From Massilia phyllostachyos (GTDB taxonomy: Bacteria; Pseudomonadota; Gammaproteobacteria; Burkholderiales; Burkholderiaceae_D): DNA of 64,000 nucleotides. The notes under the pieces were generated by a model. It was not told the origin of the DNA. It saw nothing but the letters and a program-made list of their open reading frames with translations, and made no database searches. How positions within the stretch are numbered: the stretch's first letter is position 1; each line of letters starts with the position of its first letter. Below, piece after piece: positions 1 through 9,084 of this stretch. The stretch covers positions 829,902 through 893,901 of the forward strand of contig NZ_JAJNOC010000002.1 in assembly GCF_021044825.1 (NCBI RefSeq), read 5' to 3'. A program made the translations under genes and the position numbers.

Positions 1-2046
1 CTGGCCGTCCGACGACGACGTTGTGCCGTCGCCCCAGTGCGCAGCGAAGGCGTGCTTGAACTGGGCGTTGACCAGTTCAGCCAGGCCGGCCGAATAGGTT
101 TCGTCCCGGATGTGCCAGGCCTGCAACCAGGACAGTTTCGCGTAAGTGGCGCCGGGACTCGATTCCGCCATCTTGGTCAGGCCGAGGTTGATGGCGTCGG
201 CCAGGATCGCGGACATGAGGAACGTCCGGTCCTTGGCCTGCTCCCCGCTCTTAAGATGGACAAAGTGGCGCGTGAAACCGGTCCAGTCGTCCACGTCCAT
301 CAGCAGTTCGGTGATCTTGATCCGGGGAAGCATGCCGCTGGCGAAGTCAATCAGCGCCTGGGCCTCGTCCGGCACCACGGCGTCCTGTGGGATGATCCTC
401 AGTCCTGTCTCAGTAATGATCGCATTGGGCAGTTCGTTCGTCAGCGCGAGCCGGTTGGTGGTGGCCAGTTGCTGTTCGAGCAAGAGCAAGCGGTCGTGCA
501 GGTACTGGTCGCAGTCCTGGTTGACCGCGATCGGCAGCTCGCGCGCTGATTTCATCGCCCCGAACTTTTCCGTGGGTAGCAGGTATTCCTCGAAGTCCCG
601 GAACTGGCGCGAACCCTGCACCCAGATGTCGCCCGACCGCAACGAATTCTTCAGCTCCGACAAGACGCAAATCTCGTAGAAGCGGCGGTCAAGACCGTCG
701 TCGGTGATGACCAGGGGCTTCCACCGCGCCTTCACGAACGCGATCGGCGCATCGTCCGGCACCTTGCGCGCCCCGGTCATGTTCATCTCGCGCAGGACGT
801 CGATCGCGTCCAGCACCGCTTGCGCCGCCGGCGCAGCTTTAAGCCGAAGCACATCGAGGAACTCAGGCGTATAGCGCCGCAGGGTGCTGTACTGCTCTCC
901 CACCAGGTGCAGGTGGTCGAACGTCTCGGGCTGGGCCAGTTCTGCCGCCTCGGTCACGCTTTGCGTGAAGTCTGTCCACGGCAGCACGGCCTCGATCGCG
1001 GCATACGGGTCCATGCCGGATTCCTTGGCCTCGACCAGCGCGCGCCCGATTCGGCTGTACAGGCGCACCTTGTCGTTGATGGCCTTGCCCTGCTTCTGGA
1101 AGTCCTGCTGATGCTTGTTCTTGGCCGCGCTGAACAGCTTGATCATGATGCGGTCGTGCAGGTCGACCAGTTCGTCCGTCACGGTGGCCATGCCTTCGAT
1201 GGCCAGCGCCGCCAGTGTCGCATAGCGCCGCTCATCCTCGAACTTCGCCAGGTCGCGCGGCGTCATCTGCGCACCCTCGCGCGCCATCTTCAGCAGGCGA
1301 TTCTGGTGGATCTGGCGGCCAAGCCCCTCCGGCAGTGCCAGAGACTGAAACACCTTGAGCCTTTCGATGTGTTCGCGCATGTAGCGGGAATTGGGCTTTA
1401 GCGGAGACTGGCGCAGCCACACAAGCCAGGTGATGCTCATGTCAGGCGCCACGTTGAGCAGGTTGTCAAGCGAGCGCTTGTGGTGCCGCTCCAGCGGATC
1501 GATCAGCGCGCGGTAAATGCGCCGGTTGGCCCGCGTCACGGCCTCGGCGCAGGCCCGCTCGATGACAGTAAGCGCCGGCAGGATGATGCGCTTCTGGCGC
1601 AGCGTTTCAAGGGAATGCGCGGCGAGGACCATCGCCTTGTCGGTCTGCATAGCGAGGTCGGCCAGGCTGTCCACCAGCTTGCGGAAGTCCGGCAGGCCGA
1701 AGACTGACAGTCCCAGGTAGGCGCGCAGCTCGTGCAGGTGTTCGTTGCGCGTCTTCTCCCGCTCGCCGTATTCCGGCCAGGCGCCGGCGTCGCTGCGCAC
1801 CTGCTTGGCGATCCAGTGCAACACCGAATCCGGCAGCGCGGTGTCGCTGGCAAGCGCGTAGCCGGGATAGCGCAACAGGCACATCTGGACCGCAAACCCA
1901 AGGCGATTCGCTGCCCCGCGCCGCTGCCGGATCAACGCCAGGTCGGCATCCGTGAAGCTGTATTGCTGAATCAAATCATCCTGACTTTGTGGCAATACCA
2001 ATAAGCTGTCGCGTTCGGTATCGGACAGCAGTGAGCGGCGTGGCAT
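1..2046 (-). CDS. tnpA: Tn3-family transposase TnpA, Tn21-like, partial (C-terminus outside window)
   Basis: The frame is open from an ATG at 2046 to base 1 (682 residues, no stop), so the C-terminal third of this roughly 990-residue family is missing. The N-terminus ([16 protein letters not shown]) and long internal stretches such as [17 protein letters not shown] and HIRDETYS blocks match the Tn21/Tn501 branch as I remember it. The last ten visible residues are [10 protein letters not shown], the conserved block that opens the DDE catalytic region of Tn3 transposases. The enzyme would carry out replicative transposition, making cointegrates at the terminal repeats. It lies downstream of tnpT in the same direction, in the place where Tn21 elements carry the serine resolvase tnpR. 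No frameshift was seen in the visible part. Confidence 0.95.
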   Translation of the reverse strand, partial: MPRRSLLSDTERDSLLVLPQSQDDLIQQYSFTDADLALIRQRRGAANRLGFAVQMCLLRYPGYALASDTALPDSVLHWIAKQVRSDAGAWPEYGEREKTRNEHLHELRAYLGLSVFGLPDFRKLVDSLADLAMQTDKAMVLAAHSLETLRQKRIILPALTVIERACAEAVTRANRRIYRALIDPLERHHKRSLDNLLNVAPDMSITWLVWLRQSPLKPNSRYMREHIERLKVFQSLALPEGLGRQIHQNRLLKMAREGAQMTPRDLAKFEDERRYATLAALAIEGMATVTDELVDLHDRIMIKLFSAAKNKHQQDFQKQGKAINDKVRLYSRIGRALVEAKESGMDPYAAIEAVLPWTDFTQSVTEAAELAQPETFDHLHLVGEQYSTLRRYTPEFLDVLRLKAAPAAQAVLDAIDVLREMNMTGARKVPDDAPIAFVKARWKPLVITDDGLDRRFYEICVLSELKNSLRSGDIWVQGSRQFRDFEEYLLPTEKFGAMKSARELPIAVNQDCDQYLHDRLLLLEQQLATTNRLALTNELPNAIITETGLRIIPQDAVVPDEAQALIDFASGMLPRIKITELLMDVDDWTGFTRHFVHLKSGEQAKDRTFLMSAILADAINLGLTKMAESSPGATYAKLSWLQAWHIRDETYSAGLAELVNAQFKHAFAAHWGDGTTSSSDGQ

Positions 2047-2053
2047 TCGGTCC

Positions 2054-2127
2054 GATCCTTCGCTGAAAGGTTTGTGTGGTGCGCCGGTAGAAGGATCGCC
2101 CTGACAATGGTTCGCATCATTCGAACC
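2054..2127. repeat. Two short inverted repeats between tnpT and tnpA
   Basis: GATCCTTC (2054-2061) is matched by GAAGGATC (2090-2097), and GGTTCG (2109-2114) by CGAACC (2122-2127) with a 7-nt loop. They lie in the 107-bp space upstream of tnpA and downstream of tnpT. They could be a weak terminator for tnpT or a regulatory site for tnpA; no T-tract supports a classical terminator. Confidence 0.4.
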
Positions 2128-2153
2128 CATTAAATTTAAAAAGGTAAAGCGCT

Positions 2154-3122
2154 TTACGTTTTTGTCTTCCGTGTTTTCGGACTGGCTGCGGCGGGTTTCT
2201 TTTTCAAATCCGCGTTCTCGCCCTCCAGCTCGCTAACGCGAGCCTCCAGCCGCTCATTCGCCTGGTGGGCATGCTCCAGGCGTTCCACCACCATTTCCAG
2301 TTCAAACTGCCTGCTGCTAGCTAACTCGCGCGTCGCCGTCAGTCCTTCCGTGGCCTCGTACAGCTTGCGGGCTTGCTCCCTGGCCGCGTCTCGCTGCTCG
2401 TGCAATGTGTGTTCCAGCTGGGCCTTCTCGCTCCGCAGCACGGCCAGCGCCTCGCGGCCGTCCTGGAAGTTGGCGCGCAGCGTGGCCGCCTCCTGTTCGG
2501 CGCGGGCAATCCGCGTTTCGTAGGCGTGCTTGTCATCCTGCCGCTGGGCCGCGCTCGCCTCCTGGAAGTGCTCGAACTGGCGCCGCGCCTGCGCCAGCTG
2601 GTCCGCCAGCTCCCGGACCTCGGCCGTGCGGTCGGCCAGGCGCTGGGCCTGCCCCGCCTTTTCTGATTCTAGGGCGGCGATCGCCACCGCATCTTGATGC
2701 CGGGCAGCCTGCTCGCGCGCGAACGCCGCCATTACGCTGTGCAGTTCGGCTTTCAGGGCTTCGCGCTCTATGCCAAGCTGGCGCACCTCTTCGCGCAGCG
2801 CCTCCGCCGCTTGTGCGACTTTATGTGCCGCCAGCTGGTGCTCAATGCGCAGCTGCTCGACCTGAGCCTGCGCGCCTACCTGCACCCGGTCGTAGACGCC
2901 CTTGATCGCCTCCAGCAGATCGGCCGGCACGCCCGCGCCCGCCGCCGCGACCTCGCCTTCGTGCTGCGCCTTCCATTGTTTAAGCATTGGCGCGATCGTG
3001 CTCTTGCTGCCGGTGCAACCCAAGGCCTCGCGCACGGTGTCGACGGTGGCGTTCTTGCCGGCGGCGGTCAGCTGGGCGGCCGCCTTGGCGACGTGGGAGT
3101 ACAGGATACCGGCTCTGGCCAT
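2154..3122 (-). CDS. tnpT: Cointegrate resolution protein T (TnpT), KfrA-like coiled coil
   Basis: This is a 322-residue protein whose N-terminal ~85 residues resemble the KfrA_N helix-turn-helix DNA-binding domain ([20 protein letters not shown]). A long Ala/Glu/Arg/Gln-rich coiled coil follows (about residues 90-305), ending in a basic Lys-rich tail. This architecture, and divergent transcription from a tyrosine recombinase, is that of TnpT in Tn4651-type transposons. There TnpT binds the rst site and assists TnpS in cointegrate resolution. The start ATG at 3122 has a good ribosome binding site (AAGGAG). The gene points the same way as tnpA, 107 bp upstream. A generic plasmid KfrA is the alternative, but the neighbours favour TnpT. 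Confidence 0.85.
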   Translation of the reverse strand: MARAGILYSHVAKAAAQLTAAGKNATVDTVREALGCTGSKSTIAPMLKQWKAQHEGEVAAAGAGVPADLLEAIKGVYDRVQVGAQAQVEQLRIEHQLAAHKVAQAAEALREEVRQLGIEREALKAELHSVMAAFAREQAARHQDAVAIAALESEKAGQAQRLADRTAEVRELADQLAQARRQFEHFQEASAAQRQDDKHAYETRIARAEQEAATLRANFQDGREALAVLRSEKAQLEHTLHEQRDAAREQARKLYEATEGLTATRELASSRQFELEMVVERLEHAHQANERLEARVSELEGENADLKKKPAAASPKTRKTKT

Positions 3123-3307
3123 GATCGCTCCTTGGATAAGATAACGTGCGGTGTAATACGTAATGGTACGTTATATTACGATATAAAATCGATCCGAAAT
3201 GATTCAGTAATTAGGCTCGATAATGTAGATTATCGACACCGATGCCGATCCGCAGCGTGCTATCCTGCGTAACCCCCGTTACAAGCCCGACCGCGAGCAA
3301 CACAGCC
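3123..3307. promoter_or_regulatory. Divergent tnpT/tnpS intergenic region, candidate rst resolution site
   Basis: In Tn4651-type elements the recombination site rst lies between divergent tnpS and tnpT. This 185-bp, A+T-richer spacer has matching features. ATAACGT at 3141-3147 is inverted at 3168-3174 (ACGTTAT), with CGTAAT/ATTACG nested at 3159-3164 and 3175-3180. A perfect 8-bp inverted repeat, TCGATAAT and ATTATCGA, is separated by GTAG at 3217-3236, the form expected of tyrosine-recombinase core arms. Both genes' promoters must also be here. The site assignment is by position and symmetry only. Confidence 0.7.
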
Positions 3308-4324
3308 ATGGCCACCCCCGAACCCGCCGACAACGGCGCCGAAAATAACGATGCACACCCAGCGTCGGCGCTGCACTCTGCCGTTACAGCTGTGGACGCC
3401 GTGCTCGCAGCCCAGCACCGCGCCGTCCTGGCCGCCGCCACGGCCGACAACACGCGCCGGGCGTACCGGTCCGCCGTAAACCACTACCTGACGTGGGGCG
3501 GCGTGTTGCCGGCCGACGAAGCGGCGATCATCCGATACCTGCTCACCTACGCGCCGACCCTCAATCCCCGCACCTTGGCGTTGCGCCTGACGGCACTGTC
3601 GCAGTGGCACGTCCACCAGGGCTTCCCCAATCCGGCTTCGACACCGACCGTACGCAAGACACTGACGGGGATCGCACGCACGCACGGCCGCCCGAAGAAG
3701 AGGGCCAAGGCCCTTCCAATCGAGGACCTGGAACGTATCGTGGTGCAGCTGGTCAGCGCCGGCACGTTGAAGGCGACGCGCGACAACGCACTTTTGCAGA
3801 TCGGTTTTTTCGGCGGATTGCGGCGCAGCGAGCTGGTCGCCATCGAGGTCGGACATATTGGCTGGACACCCGAGGGCATCGAGATCATGCTGCCGCGCTC
3901 GAAGACTGACCAACTGGGCGAAGGGATCATCAAGGCGATCCCGTACAGCGACGGCCCTTGCTGCCCGGCGGCGGCGTTGCGCGCCTGGCTCGACGCCGCC
4001 GACATCATGGCCGGACCGGTGTTTCGGTCTATCAGCAAGTGGGGGACGGTGGCCAGCGCCGCTCTGGGCGTGGGCAGCGTGAATACGATCCTGGAGGATT
4101 GCGCGACACTGGTCAAACTCGACTACGTGCTAGACCTGTCTAGTCACAGTCTGCGGCGTGGCATGGCCACCAGCGCGCACCGCGCCGGCGCCGACTTCCG
4201 CGACATCAAGAAGCAAGGAGGCTGGCGCCACGACGGCACGGTCCATGGCTACATTGAGGAGGCCAGCCGGTTCGAGGATAACGCGGCCGGCAGTCTGTTG
4301 CGTAAGCGGGTCAAACCGGCCTGA
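3308..4324 (+). CDS. tnpS: Cointegrate resolution protein S (TnpS), tyrosine recombinase
   Basis: This is a 338-residue tyrosine recombinase counted from the ATG at 3308; the same frame is open further upstream, but that start would fall in the putative resolution site. Residues about 35-130 form the N-terminal core-binding SAM-like domain (NTRRAYRSAVNHYLTW). The catalytic domain follows, with Arg in GGLRRSELVAI, the HxxR box as HSLRRG, a second His/Trp region GGWRHDGTVHGY and the Tyr nucleophile in HGYIEEA. Paired with divergent tnpT it should resolve cointegrates at the intervening site. An unrelated phage integrase is less likely because of the TnpT/TnpA context. Confidence 0.88.
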   Translation: MATPEPADNGAENNDAHPASALHSAVTAVDAVLAAQHRAVLAAATADNTRRAYRSAVNHYLTWGGVLPADEAAIIRYLLTYAPTLNPRTLALRLTALSQWHVHQGFPNPASTPTVRKTLTGIARTHGRPKKRAKALPIEDLERIVVQLVSAGTLKATRDNALLQIGFFGGLRRSELVAIEVGHIGWTPEGIEIMLPRSKTDQLGEGIIKAIPYSDGPCCPAAALRAWLDAADIMAGPVFRSISKWGTVASAALGVGSVNTILEDCATLVKLDYVLDLSSHSLRRGMATSAHRAGADFRDIKKQGGWRHDGTVHGYIEEASRFEDNAAGSLLRKRVKPA

Positions 4325-4470
4325 TTTGTCTCAGCGCCCGCTTGCCCGTTGTTGAAAAGCAGCACCGGCCGGCCCCCGACTGTGCCGGGGCGAGCGACGG
4401 CATGGCGCGAAGCACGTCCCCGGCGGGCATGCTCAGTAAAGGCGTCTACAGGAAGGGGATGGCATCAAAT
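4325..4470. other. Space between tnpS and the cargo operon
   Basis: The 146 bp between the convergent tnpS and cytochrome c genes are G+C-rich, with a CCGGCCGG-type palindromic stretch and a CCCCGAC...GGGG hairpin near 4366-4395 that may end transcription from either side. No terminal inverted repeat was recognised here, so the tnpST module and the cargo are not visibly separated by an element boundary. Confidence 0.4.
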
Positions 4471-5109
4471 TCATTGCGCCAGGACATAATGCGCCAAGGC
4501 CATCGCTTCGCCCTCGCTCAGTTGGGAGAAAGCTGGCATCGGTACAGGCCCCCATTTGCCAGCGCCGCCCGCTCGAATATTCCTCGCCACCAGTGATACC
4601 GCGTCTGCCTTGCCCTTGTACTTTGCCACCACTTCCTTGAATGCCGGCCCGACGACCTTTTTGTCGATCGAATGACATCCCATGCAAGCATTTGCGGCAA
4701 GCAACGCTTTCGTATCGATTGCTGCGGTGGCGCCGGCCTTCGGTGCAACTGCAGCTGGCTTTATCGCCGCGTTCGCAATCGGCACTGCGTTACTGCGTTC
4801 GGCACCGTAGGTCTTGACCAGGTAATCGACCATGTCCGGGATATCCGCGTCTGAGAATTGCGCACCGAACGGTTTCTTCATCTTTCTCACGGTGGCATCC
4901 CAGTAGCCGCGCGGCGATGTCGTGGGCTGCGACTGGATGTAATGGACCGAGTGACATGTCATGCAGTTGCGCTGGGCCAGCGCATATCCCGGCAACTCGC
5001 TGGGTTTGAAGACAGCAGTTTCAGGCGGAAGCTGAATGTCGAGGGCGAAAGCTGGGGCCGCAGCCATCAGACTGATGGTGAACAGAGAGCAAATCAGTGG
5101 ATGTTTCAA
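4471..5109 (-). CDS. Periplasmic dihaem cytochrome c, partner of the molybdopterin enzyme
   Basis: This is a 212-residue exported protein starting at a TTG (5109) preceded by GGGG. The signal peptide is residues 1-22 (cut after APAFA). It has two c-type haem sites: NCMTCH at 48-53 and ACMGCH at 141-146, with MPAF near 191 a likely axial Met. The first half resembles the SorB-type subunit of sulfite:cytochrome c oxidoreductases; the second half is a separate class-I cytochrome, joined by an Ala/Pro linker. It follows the molybdopterin enzyme gene by 11 bp and most likely accepts its electrons. SorB itself is monohaem, so this looks like a SorB-cytochrome fusion. The substrate link is inferred from the neighbour. 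Confidence 0.85.
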   Translation of the reverse strand: MKHPLICSLFTISLMAAAPAFALDIQLPPETAVFKPSELPGYALAQRNCMTCHSVHYIQSQPTTSPRGYWDATVRKMKKPFGAQFSDADIPDMVDYLVKTYGAERSNAVPIANAAIKPAAVAPKAGATAAIDTKALLAANACMGCHSIDKKVVGPAFKEVVAKYKGKADAVSLVARNIRAGGAGKWGPVPMPAFSQLSEGEAMALAHYVLAQ

Positions 5110-5120
5110 TGTGGTTCCCC

Positions 5121-6374
5121 TTATACCGCGACGACGCGCGTCGATTCGACCACATTGCGCATGTAGCCGGCAGGGTTCCACAGGGCGCTCGCGGGTTGGC
5201 CTTGACCGATCCGGTTGCCCGCCCGAACCAGCAGTTCGTGGTTTCCTTTTTGTTTCGGCGTGAACGCCGCGCTCCACTCTCGAAAAGAGTAGCGCCCCAG
5301 GTCCTTGCCCAGTTGTGCGGCTTGCCAGTTCTTGCCACCGTCGGACGAAAACGCCACCTCATTCACGCCGTAGCCGCCGTCGAACGCAATCCCGCGCACC
5401 ACCGTCTGGCGCCCGACCTTGACGTGCATGCCGTCGGTCAGGCTGGTCACGAACGAGCGCACGTTGAGGCGATTGATCGGGACGGTCTTGGTCGGCGCCT
5501 TTCCCGGCTCGGTACAGGCGCACTGATTGTCGGGGATGCGATAGGCCGTGCTCATCCAAAATCCGTCGAATACCTTGTCGGTCACGGTAATGTCGGACAG
5601 ATGCTTGACCCAATAGGTGCCGTAGTAGCCGGGCACCACCAGGCGCAGTGGGTAGCCATTCAACATCGGCAGATCGGCACCGTTCATTTGCCAGGCCAGC
5701 ATGACTTCGCCGTCGAGCGCATGGTCGATATTGAGCGCCTTCATGAAATCGGGCCCGTCGCCAACGGGCGGCGTGTCAAGGCCGTTGAACGAGACCTGTA
5801 CCGACCCGGCCTTGACGCCGGCCTTTTCCAGCACCTTGCGTAGCGGCACGCCAGTCCAGCGTGCGTTGCCCATGGCACCATTCGATAGCTGGCCGCCGTT
5901 GGCGCGCGGCGACAGGTGGCCGCGGCTGTTACCGGAACACTGGTTCACGGCAACCAGTTCGGTGGCGTCAGCCATTTGTTTGAGGTCGGCGAGCGAGAGC
6001 TCCAGCGGCGTATTAACATTGCCGCCGACTTTGAGACGGTATGTTTGCGCATCGATCGCGGTGGGAATGCCGCTCCAGTGATATCGGACGAAAAACGCAT
6101 CGTTCGGCGTAATCACCGATTCGTTGAACACACTGAACGGAGTTTCCAGCTGCGGCGGACGGGCGGTCAGCAGGATCAGCGGCCGCTTTTGAGGATACAC
6201 GACCAGTTCGCGCTCGCCGTTTTCAAACGGCAGCGTGACGTGGCCTGCCTCCGCCGCGAGCGCGCTCAATACCGGACTGCCGAACACGCCGGCGGCACCG
6301 AGCGTGCCGGCCTGCCTCATAAAGGAACGGCGCCGCAACGCCTCCGCCGTCAATATCAACGAGTTCTTCGCCAT
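5121..6374 (-). CDS. Sulfite-oxidase-family molybdopterin oxidoreductase (SorA-like), Tat-exported
   Basis: This 417-residue protein opens with a twin-arginine-type leader (RRRSFMRQAG, residues 14-23, then a hydrophobic stretch). The molybdopterin domain spans about residues 50-275 and has the key Cys146 in NQCSGNSRG, the molybdenum ligand of the sulfite oxidase family. Arg97 and His99 in FFVRYHW match substrate-pocket residues of SorA. A C-terminal Moco dimerisation domain follows (about 290-410; SSDGGKNW). With the cytochrome 11 bp downstream it probably oxidises sulfite to sulfate in the periplasm. Alternative roles in the family, such as repair of oxidised methionine (MsrP) or nitrate reduction, are less likely because of the dimerisation domain and the cytochrome partner. 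Confidence 0.88.
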   Translation of the reverse strand: MAKNSLILTAEALRRRSFMRQAGTLGAAGVFGSPVLSALAAEAGHVTLPFENGERELVVYPQKRPLILLTARPPQLETPFSVFNESVITPNDAFFVRYHWSGIPTAIDAQTYRLKVGGNVNTPLELSLADLKQMADATELVAVNQCSGNSRGHLSPRANGGQLSNGAMGNARWTGVPLRKVLEKAGVKAGSVQVSFNGLDTPPVGDGPDFMKALNIDHALDGEVMLAWQMNGADLPMLNGYPLRLVVPGYYGTYWVKHLSDITVTDKVFDGFWMSTAYRIPDNQCACTEPGKAPTKTVPINRLNVRSFVTSLTDGMHVKVGRQTVVRGIAFDGGYGVNEVAFSSDGGKNWQAAQLGKDLGRYSFREWSAAFTPKQKGNHELLVRAGNRIGQGQPASALWNPAGYMRNVVESTRVVAV

Positions 6375-6439
6375 ACTGGTCTCCGTTATTATTGTGAAAT
6401 CGGCTAGCTCGATACTGCCACAGTATTGTCGTGATTTGC

Positions 6440-7834
6440 TTACTGCACGCTACTCAATACGGCTTTTTGTGGATCGACGGCCACGTCCCCTTCCATCACC
6501 AGGATGCGACTCGCCGTCGCGGCCTTGTCGTTGAGGCTGTTGCTCACGGCGCGCATCGGTCCGATCGCAGTGCCGTTCGCCATCCCCATCGGATTCGTCT
6601 TGAAACTGGCCACCGGCGCGGCTTGGCCGGTGACGTACACGCTGTACGCGGTCTGCGGCTTGAGTTTGAACAGCGACACTTCCAGCGCGTCCACCACGCC
6701 CAGGTTACGGGCCACAACGAATCCCTTGGCCTCGCCGGCAGCGGGTTTAAGCGCAATGTTGATTGGCTCGCTGTTGGCGCGCGGGACCAGGTTGGTCATG
6801 CCGTCGCCGTGCGGCACGGCGTTCGAAACGTACACCAGTGCCTGCGGCGCCTGGCCGACCGGTGCGCGCGCAATCACCTTGTTGGTGGCGCTGTCGATGA
6901 CATCGACCGCGTCGCCGTTTTCAAGTCCCACATACAGACGTGTGCCGTCGTCGGAGGTCCAGATGCCGTGGGGCAACGCGCCGGTAGGGATCGTCGCAAC
7001 CAGCGTCGGCGTGGCGTCGGTGGTGTACACCTTGACGACATTCTCACCGCCGATCGTTACGTAAGCACGGGTGCCAGCCGCAGTCTTCGCGAACGCCAAG
7101 TGGTTGGTAATGAAGCCGGTATCGATGACGCCCTTTACTTCCAGGCTGGCAGTATCGATGCGCGTCACTTTGCCGGCATCCTTGTGCGTCATCCACATTT
7201 CCTTGAAATCAGGGGTGAACTGAAGGAACGGCGAGAACGGGCTGACGACCTTAATGTGCTTGATGACCTTGTGCGACTTCATGTCGATCACGTCGACCAC
7301 GGGATTGAAGCTGGAGACGACGAACGCCAGCTTGCCGTTCGGCAGGAACTGCACCATGCCGGGGCCGGCGGTCGTCTCGATCCGCTTTTTCTCCTTGAAG
7401 GTGACCGGGTCGATCACCGAGATGTAGTCTTCGCCGCGCACCACCGCCCAGACTTCGCGGCCGTCGGCAGTGAAAAACCCTTCATGGGGCGAGCGACCGA
7501 TATAGGTGATTCCTTTGACCTTGTTGGTCGCCGTGTCGATGAATGCCACCGAGTTAGAGCCGTTTGAAATGGCAATCAGGGTCTTGTGGTCGGGCGAAAA
7601 GCCCAGGCCGTGCACATTGATCTCGCCCTTGTATAGCGGCGACAACACGTCCGGACGCTGGTTGCCCAGTTTGATCTGGCCGAGCAGCAAATTGGTCGCC
7701 GGGTTGATCACTGAAACGGTATTGGTATTCTGGTCAGCGGTGTAGACGCGGTCTTGCGCGCCAGGAGCGGCAAACGCGGAGGCGGTGAGCAGGCTGCTGA
7801 CGGTCAACGAGAAAACGCAGTGACGGAGTTGCAT
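6440..7834 (-). CDS. Periplasmic YVTN-type beta-propeller protein
   Basis: This is a 464-residue secreted protein with a signal peptide (residues 1-22, ending ASAFA). Repeated blade motifs run through about residues 28-345: VSVINPATN, VAFIDTATNKV, ISVIDPVT, VDVIDMKSHKV, VDVIDSATNKV. This is the seven-bladed YVTN/NHL propeller pattern. A further ~100-residue C-terminal domain of unknown fold ends the protein. Propellers like this are often periplasmic scaffolds or electron-transfer companions; its exact job here is unknown. It lies 4 bp downstream of the DUF305 gene and 65 bp upstream of the molybdopterin enzyme, so it is almost certainly co-expressed with both. Confidence 0.85.
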   Translation of the reverse strand: MQLRHCVFSLTVSSLLTASAFAAPGAQDRVYTADQNTNTVSVINPATNLLLGQIKLGNQRPDVLSPLYKGEINVHGLGFSPDHKTLIAISNGSNSVAFIDTATNKVKGITYIGRSPHEGFFTADGREVWAVVRGEDYISVIDPVTFKEKKRIETTAGPGMVQFLPNGKLAFVVSSFNPVVDVIDMKSHKVIKHIKVVSPFSPFLQFTPDFKEMWMTHKDAGKVTRIDTASLEVKGVIDTGFITNHLAFAKTAAGTRAYVTIGGENVVKVYTTDATPTLVATIPTGALPHGIWTSDDGTRLYVGLENGDAVDVIDSATNKVIARAPVGQAPQALVYVSNAVPHGDGMTNLVPRANSEPINIALKPAAGEAKGFVVARNLGVVDALEVSLFKLKPQTAYSVYVTGQAAPVASFKTNPMGMANGTAIGPMRAVSNSLNDKAATASRILVMEGDVAVDPQKAVLSSVQ

Positions 7835-7837
7835 GAT

Positions 7838-8290
7838 TTATTCTTTCTTGGTGGTCGAAGTGGGAGCAACTTTTGCCTGAGCCGATTGGTAGCGCTGCAA
7901 CCAGGCCCGCATAATGTTGATTTCGTTTTGCTGTTCCGTGATGATGCCTTGGGCGACGTTGCGCAATTCAGGATCCTTGGTGGTGAGCAGGAGCGCTTTC
8001 GCCATGTCGATGGCGCCCTGGTGGTGCGGAATCATCATCGTCACGAAATCATGTTCCGCAACGCCATTCATTGGCGCGCGCTTCATGCCGTCATCCATGA
8101 CGGCCATGGCATCGTCCGTCAGCGCGGCAAACGGCTTGGCCGTGCTGGCGATAAATACGGGGGGCTTTGCCGCTGGCGATTGGCCATGATGGTGGGCCAT
8201 GGCCTGTCCGAGAGCACTAGCGCCAATCAGGGCGGCAACGGCGAAAGTGGCCAAGCGTCGAAGGTACAAGGGACGGTTCATTAAGGTCAT
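7838..8290 (-). CDS. DUF305 family secreted protein
   Basis: This 150-residue protein has a signal peptide (residues 1-32, ending QAMA) followed by HHHGQ. A DUF305 domain (about 55-135) includes the family motif MIPHHQGAIDMA and the pattern MDDGMKRAPMNG. The family is a ferritin-like four-helix bundle rich in Met and His and is often found with metal- or redox-stress genes; no enzymatic activity is assured. Its ATG overlaps the stop of the anti-sigma gene (ATGA), so the two are translationally coupled. The His/Met-rich surface suggests metal binding, which is an inference. Confidence 0.85.
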   Translation of the reverse strand: MTLMNRPLYLRRLATFAVAALIGASALGQAMAHHHGQSPAAKPPVFIASTAKPFAALTDDAMAVMDDGMKRAPMNGVAEHDFVTMMIPHHQGAIDMAKALLLTTKDPELRNVAQGIITEQQNEINIMRAWLQRYQSAQAKVAPTSTTKKE

Positions 8291-9084
8291 GACGGTTTCT
8301 CCAGTTGGTCGTACACGGCGGTGGCAACGCGCGCCAGTTCGCCCTTGTTAATTCCAGCCGACAGCGCATAGCCGAATTTGCCGTCGATCCAATAAAACAC
8401 ATTCACCGGTCCCTCCTGGGCGAAGCGAAAACCTGTGTCCTTGTTGTGCGCCTGGTCGGTCGACACGTACAAGGTGAGGCGCTGCCCGGTCGCGTCGTGG
8501 TACATGAACTGCGCCACCGCGCCTTGGGCGCCAGGGAGCAGGCGACCACCGATCAGCTCGTAGCCGAGTTTGCCCAGCCGGGGTGGCCGAATTGCCGTGC
8601 CGAGGCGTTTGGACAGCCATGCCACTAGCTGCTCTTCCTGGTCAGCCCCGATTTCCACCGGCCGCTTGACATCCGGGCTATAGACAACGTGGGCGATTGC
8701 GGCCTGATGGGCCAAGCCGGCAACGTACAGCGCCGGCCTGGCCTGCATGGAATCACCTTGGGCGTACTGAATCTCGCCTGCCTGCTGGCCATGCAGCAGC
8801 CACCCTGTCGTGCCGCTGAACAGGGCGATGGCAAGACCGGCTACCAGCCGCTGCCATTGCCACTGGCGCGGTCGCGCTGCGCTTAAGCGCTCCGGCACCG
8901 CTTCGTCGAGCACGGGATTGAAAAGCGCGCGCAGTTCATCGTTTTGCGCTGTATAGGCGCGCAGCCGCTCCGCCTCTTCCGGGCGCTGCTCCAGATAGGC
9001 GTCGACCTCGAGTCGGCGCGCGGCAGGCAGCTTGCCGTCGACGAAGGCGTGCAAGTCGGCTTCCGTGATGGGTAGGGTATTCAT
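8287..9084 (-). CDS. Membrane anti-sigma factor
   Basis: This is a 265-residue protein with an acidic cytoplasmic head (residues 1-80, ADLHAFVDGKLP, the anti-sigma zinc-finger-family start, but without the usual Cys pair), one transmembrane helix (about 83-100, LVAGLAIALFSGTTGWLL) and a ~160-residue periplasmic domain. The ATG overlaps the stop of the sigma factor gene (ATGA), the normal arrangement for an ECF sigma/anti-sigma pair. It should hold the sigma factor at the membrane until a periplasmic signal, plausibly sulfite or an oxidant, releases it. The signal is not visible in the sequence. Confidence 0.88.
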   Translation of the reverse strand: MNTLPITEADLHAFVDGKLPAARRLEVDAYLEQRPEEAERLRAYTAQNDELRALFNPVLDEAVPERLSAARPRQWQWQRLVAGLAIALFSGTTGWLLHGQQAGEIQYAQGDSMQARPALYVAGLAHQAAIAHVVYSPDVKRPVEIGADQEEQLVAWLSKRLGTAIRPPRLGKLGYELIGGRLLPGAQGAVAQFMYHDATGQRLTLYVSTDQAHNKDTGFRFAQEGPVNVFYWIDGKFGYALSAGINKGELARVATAVYDQLEKPS

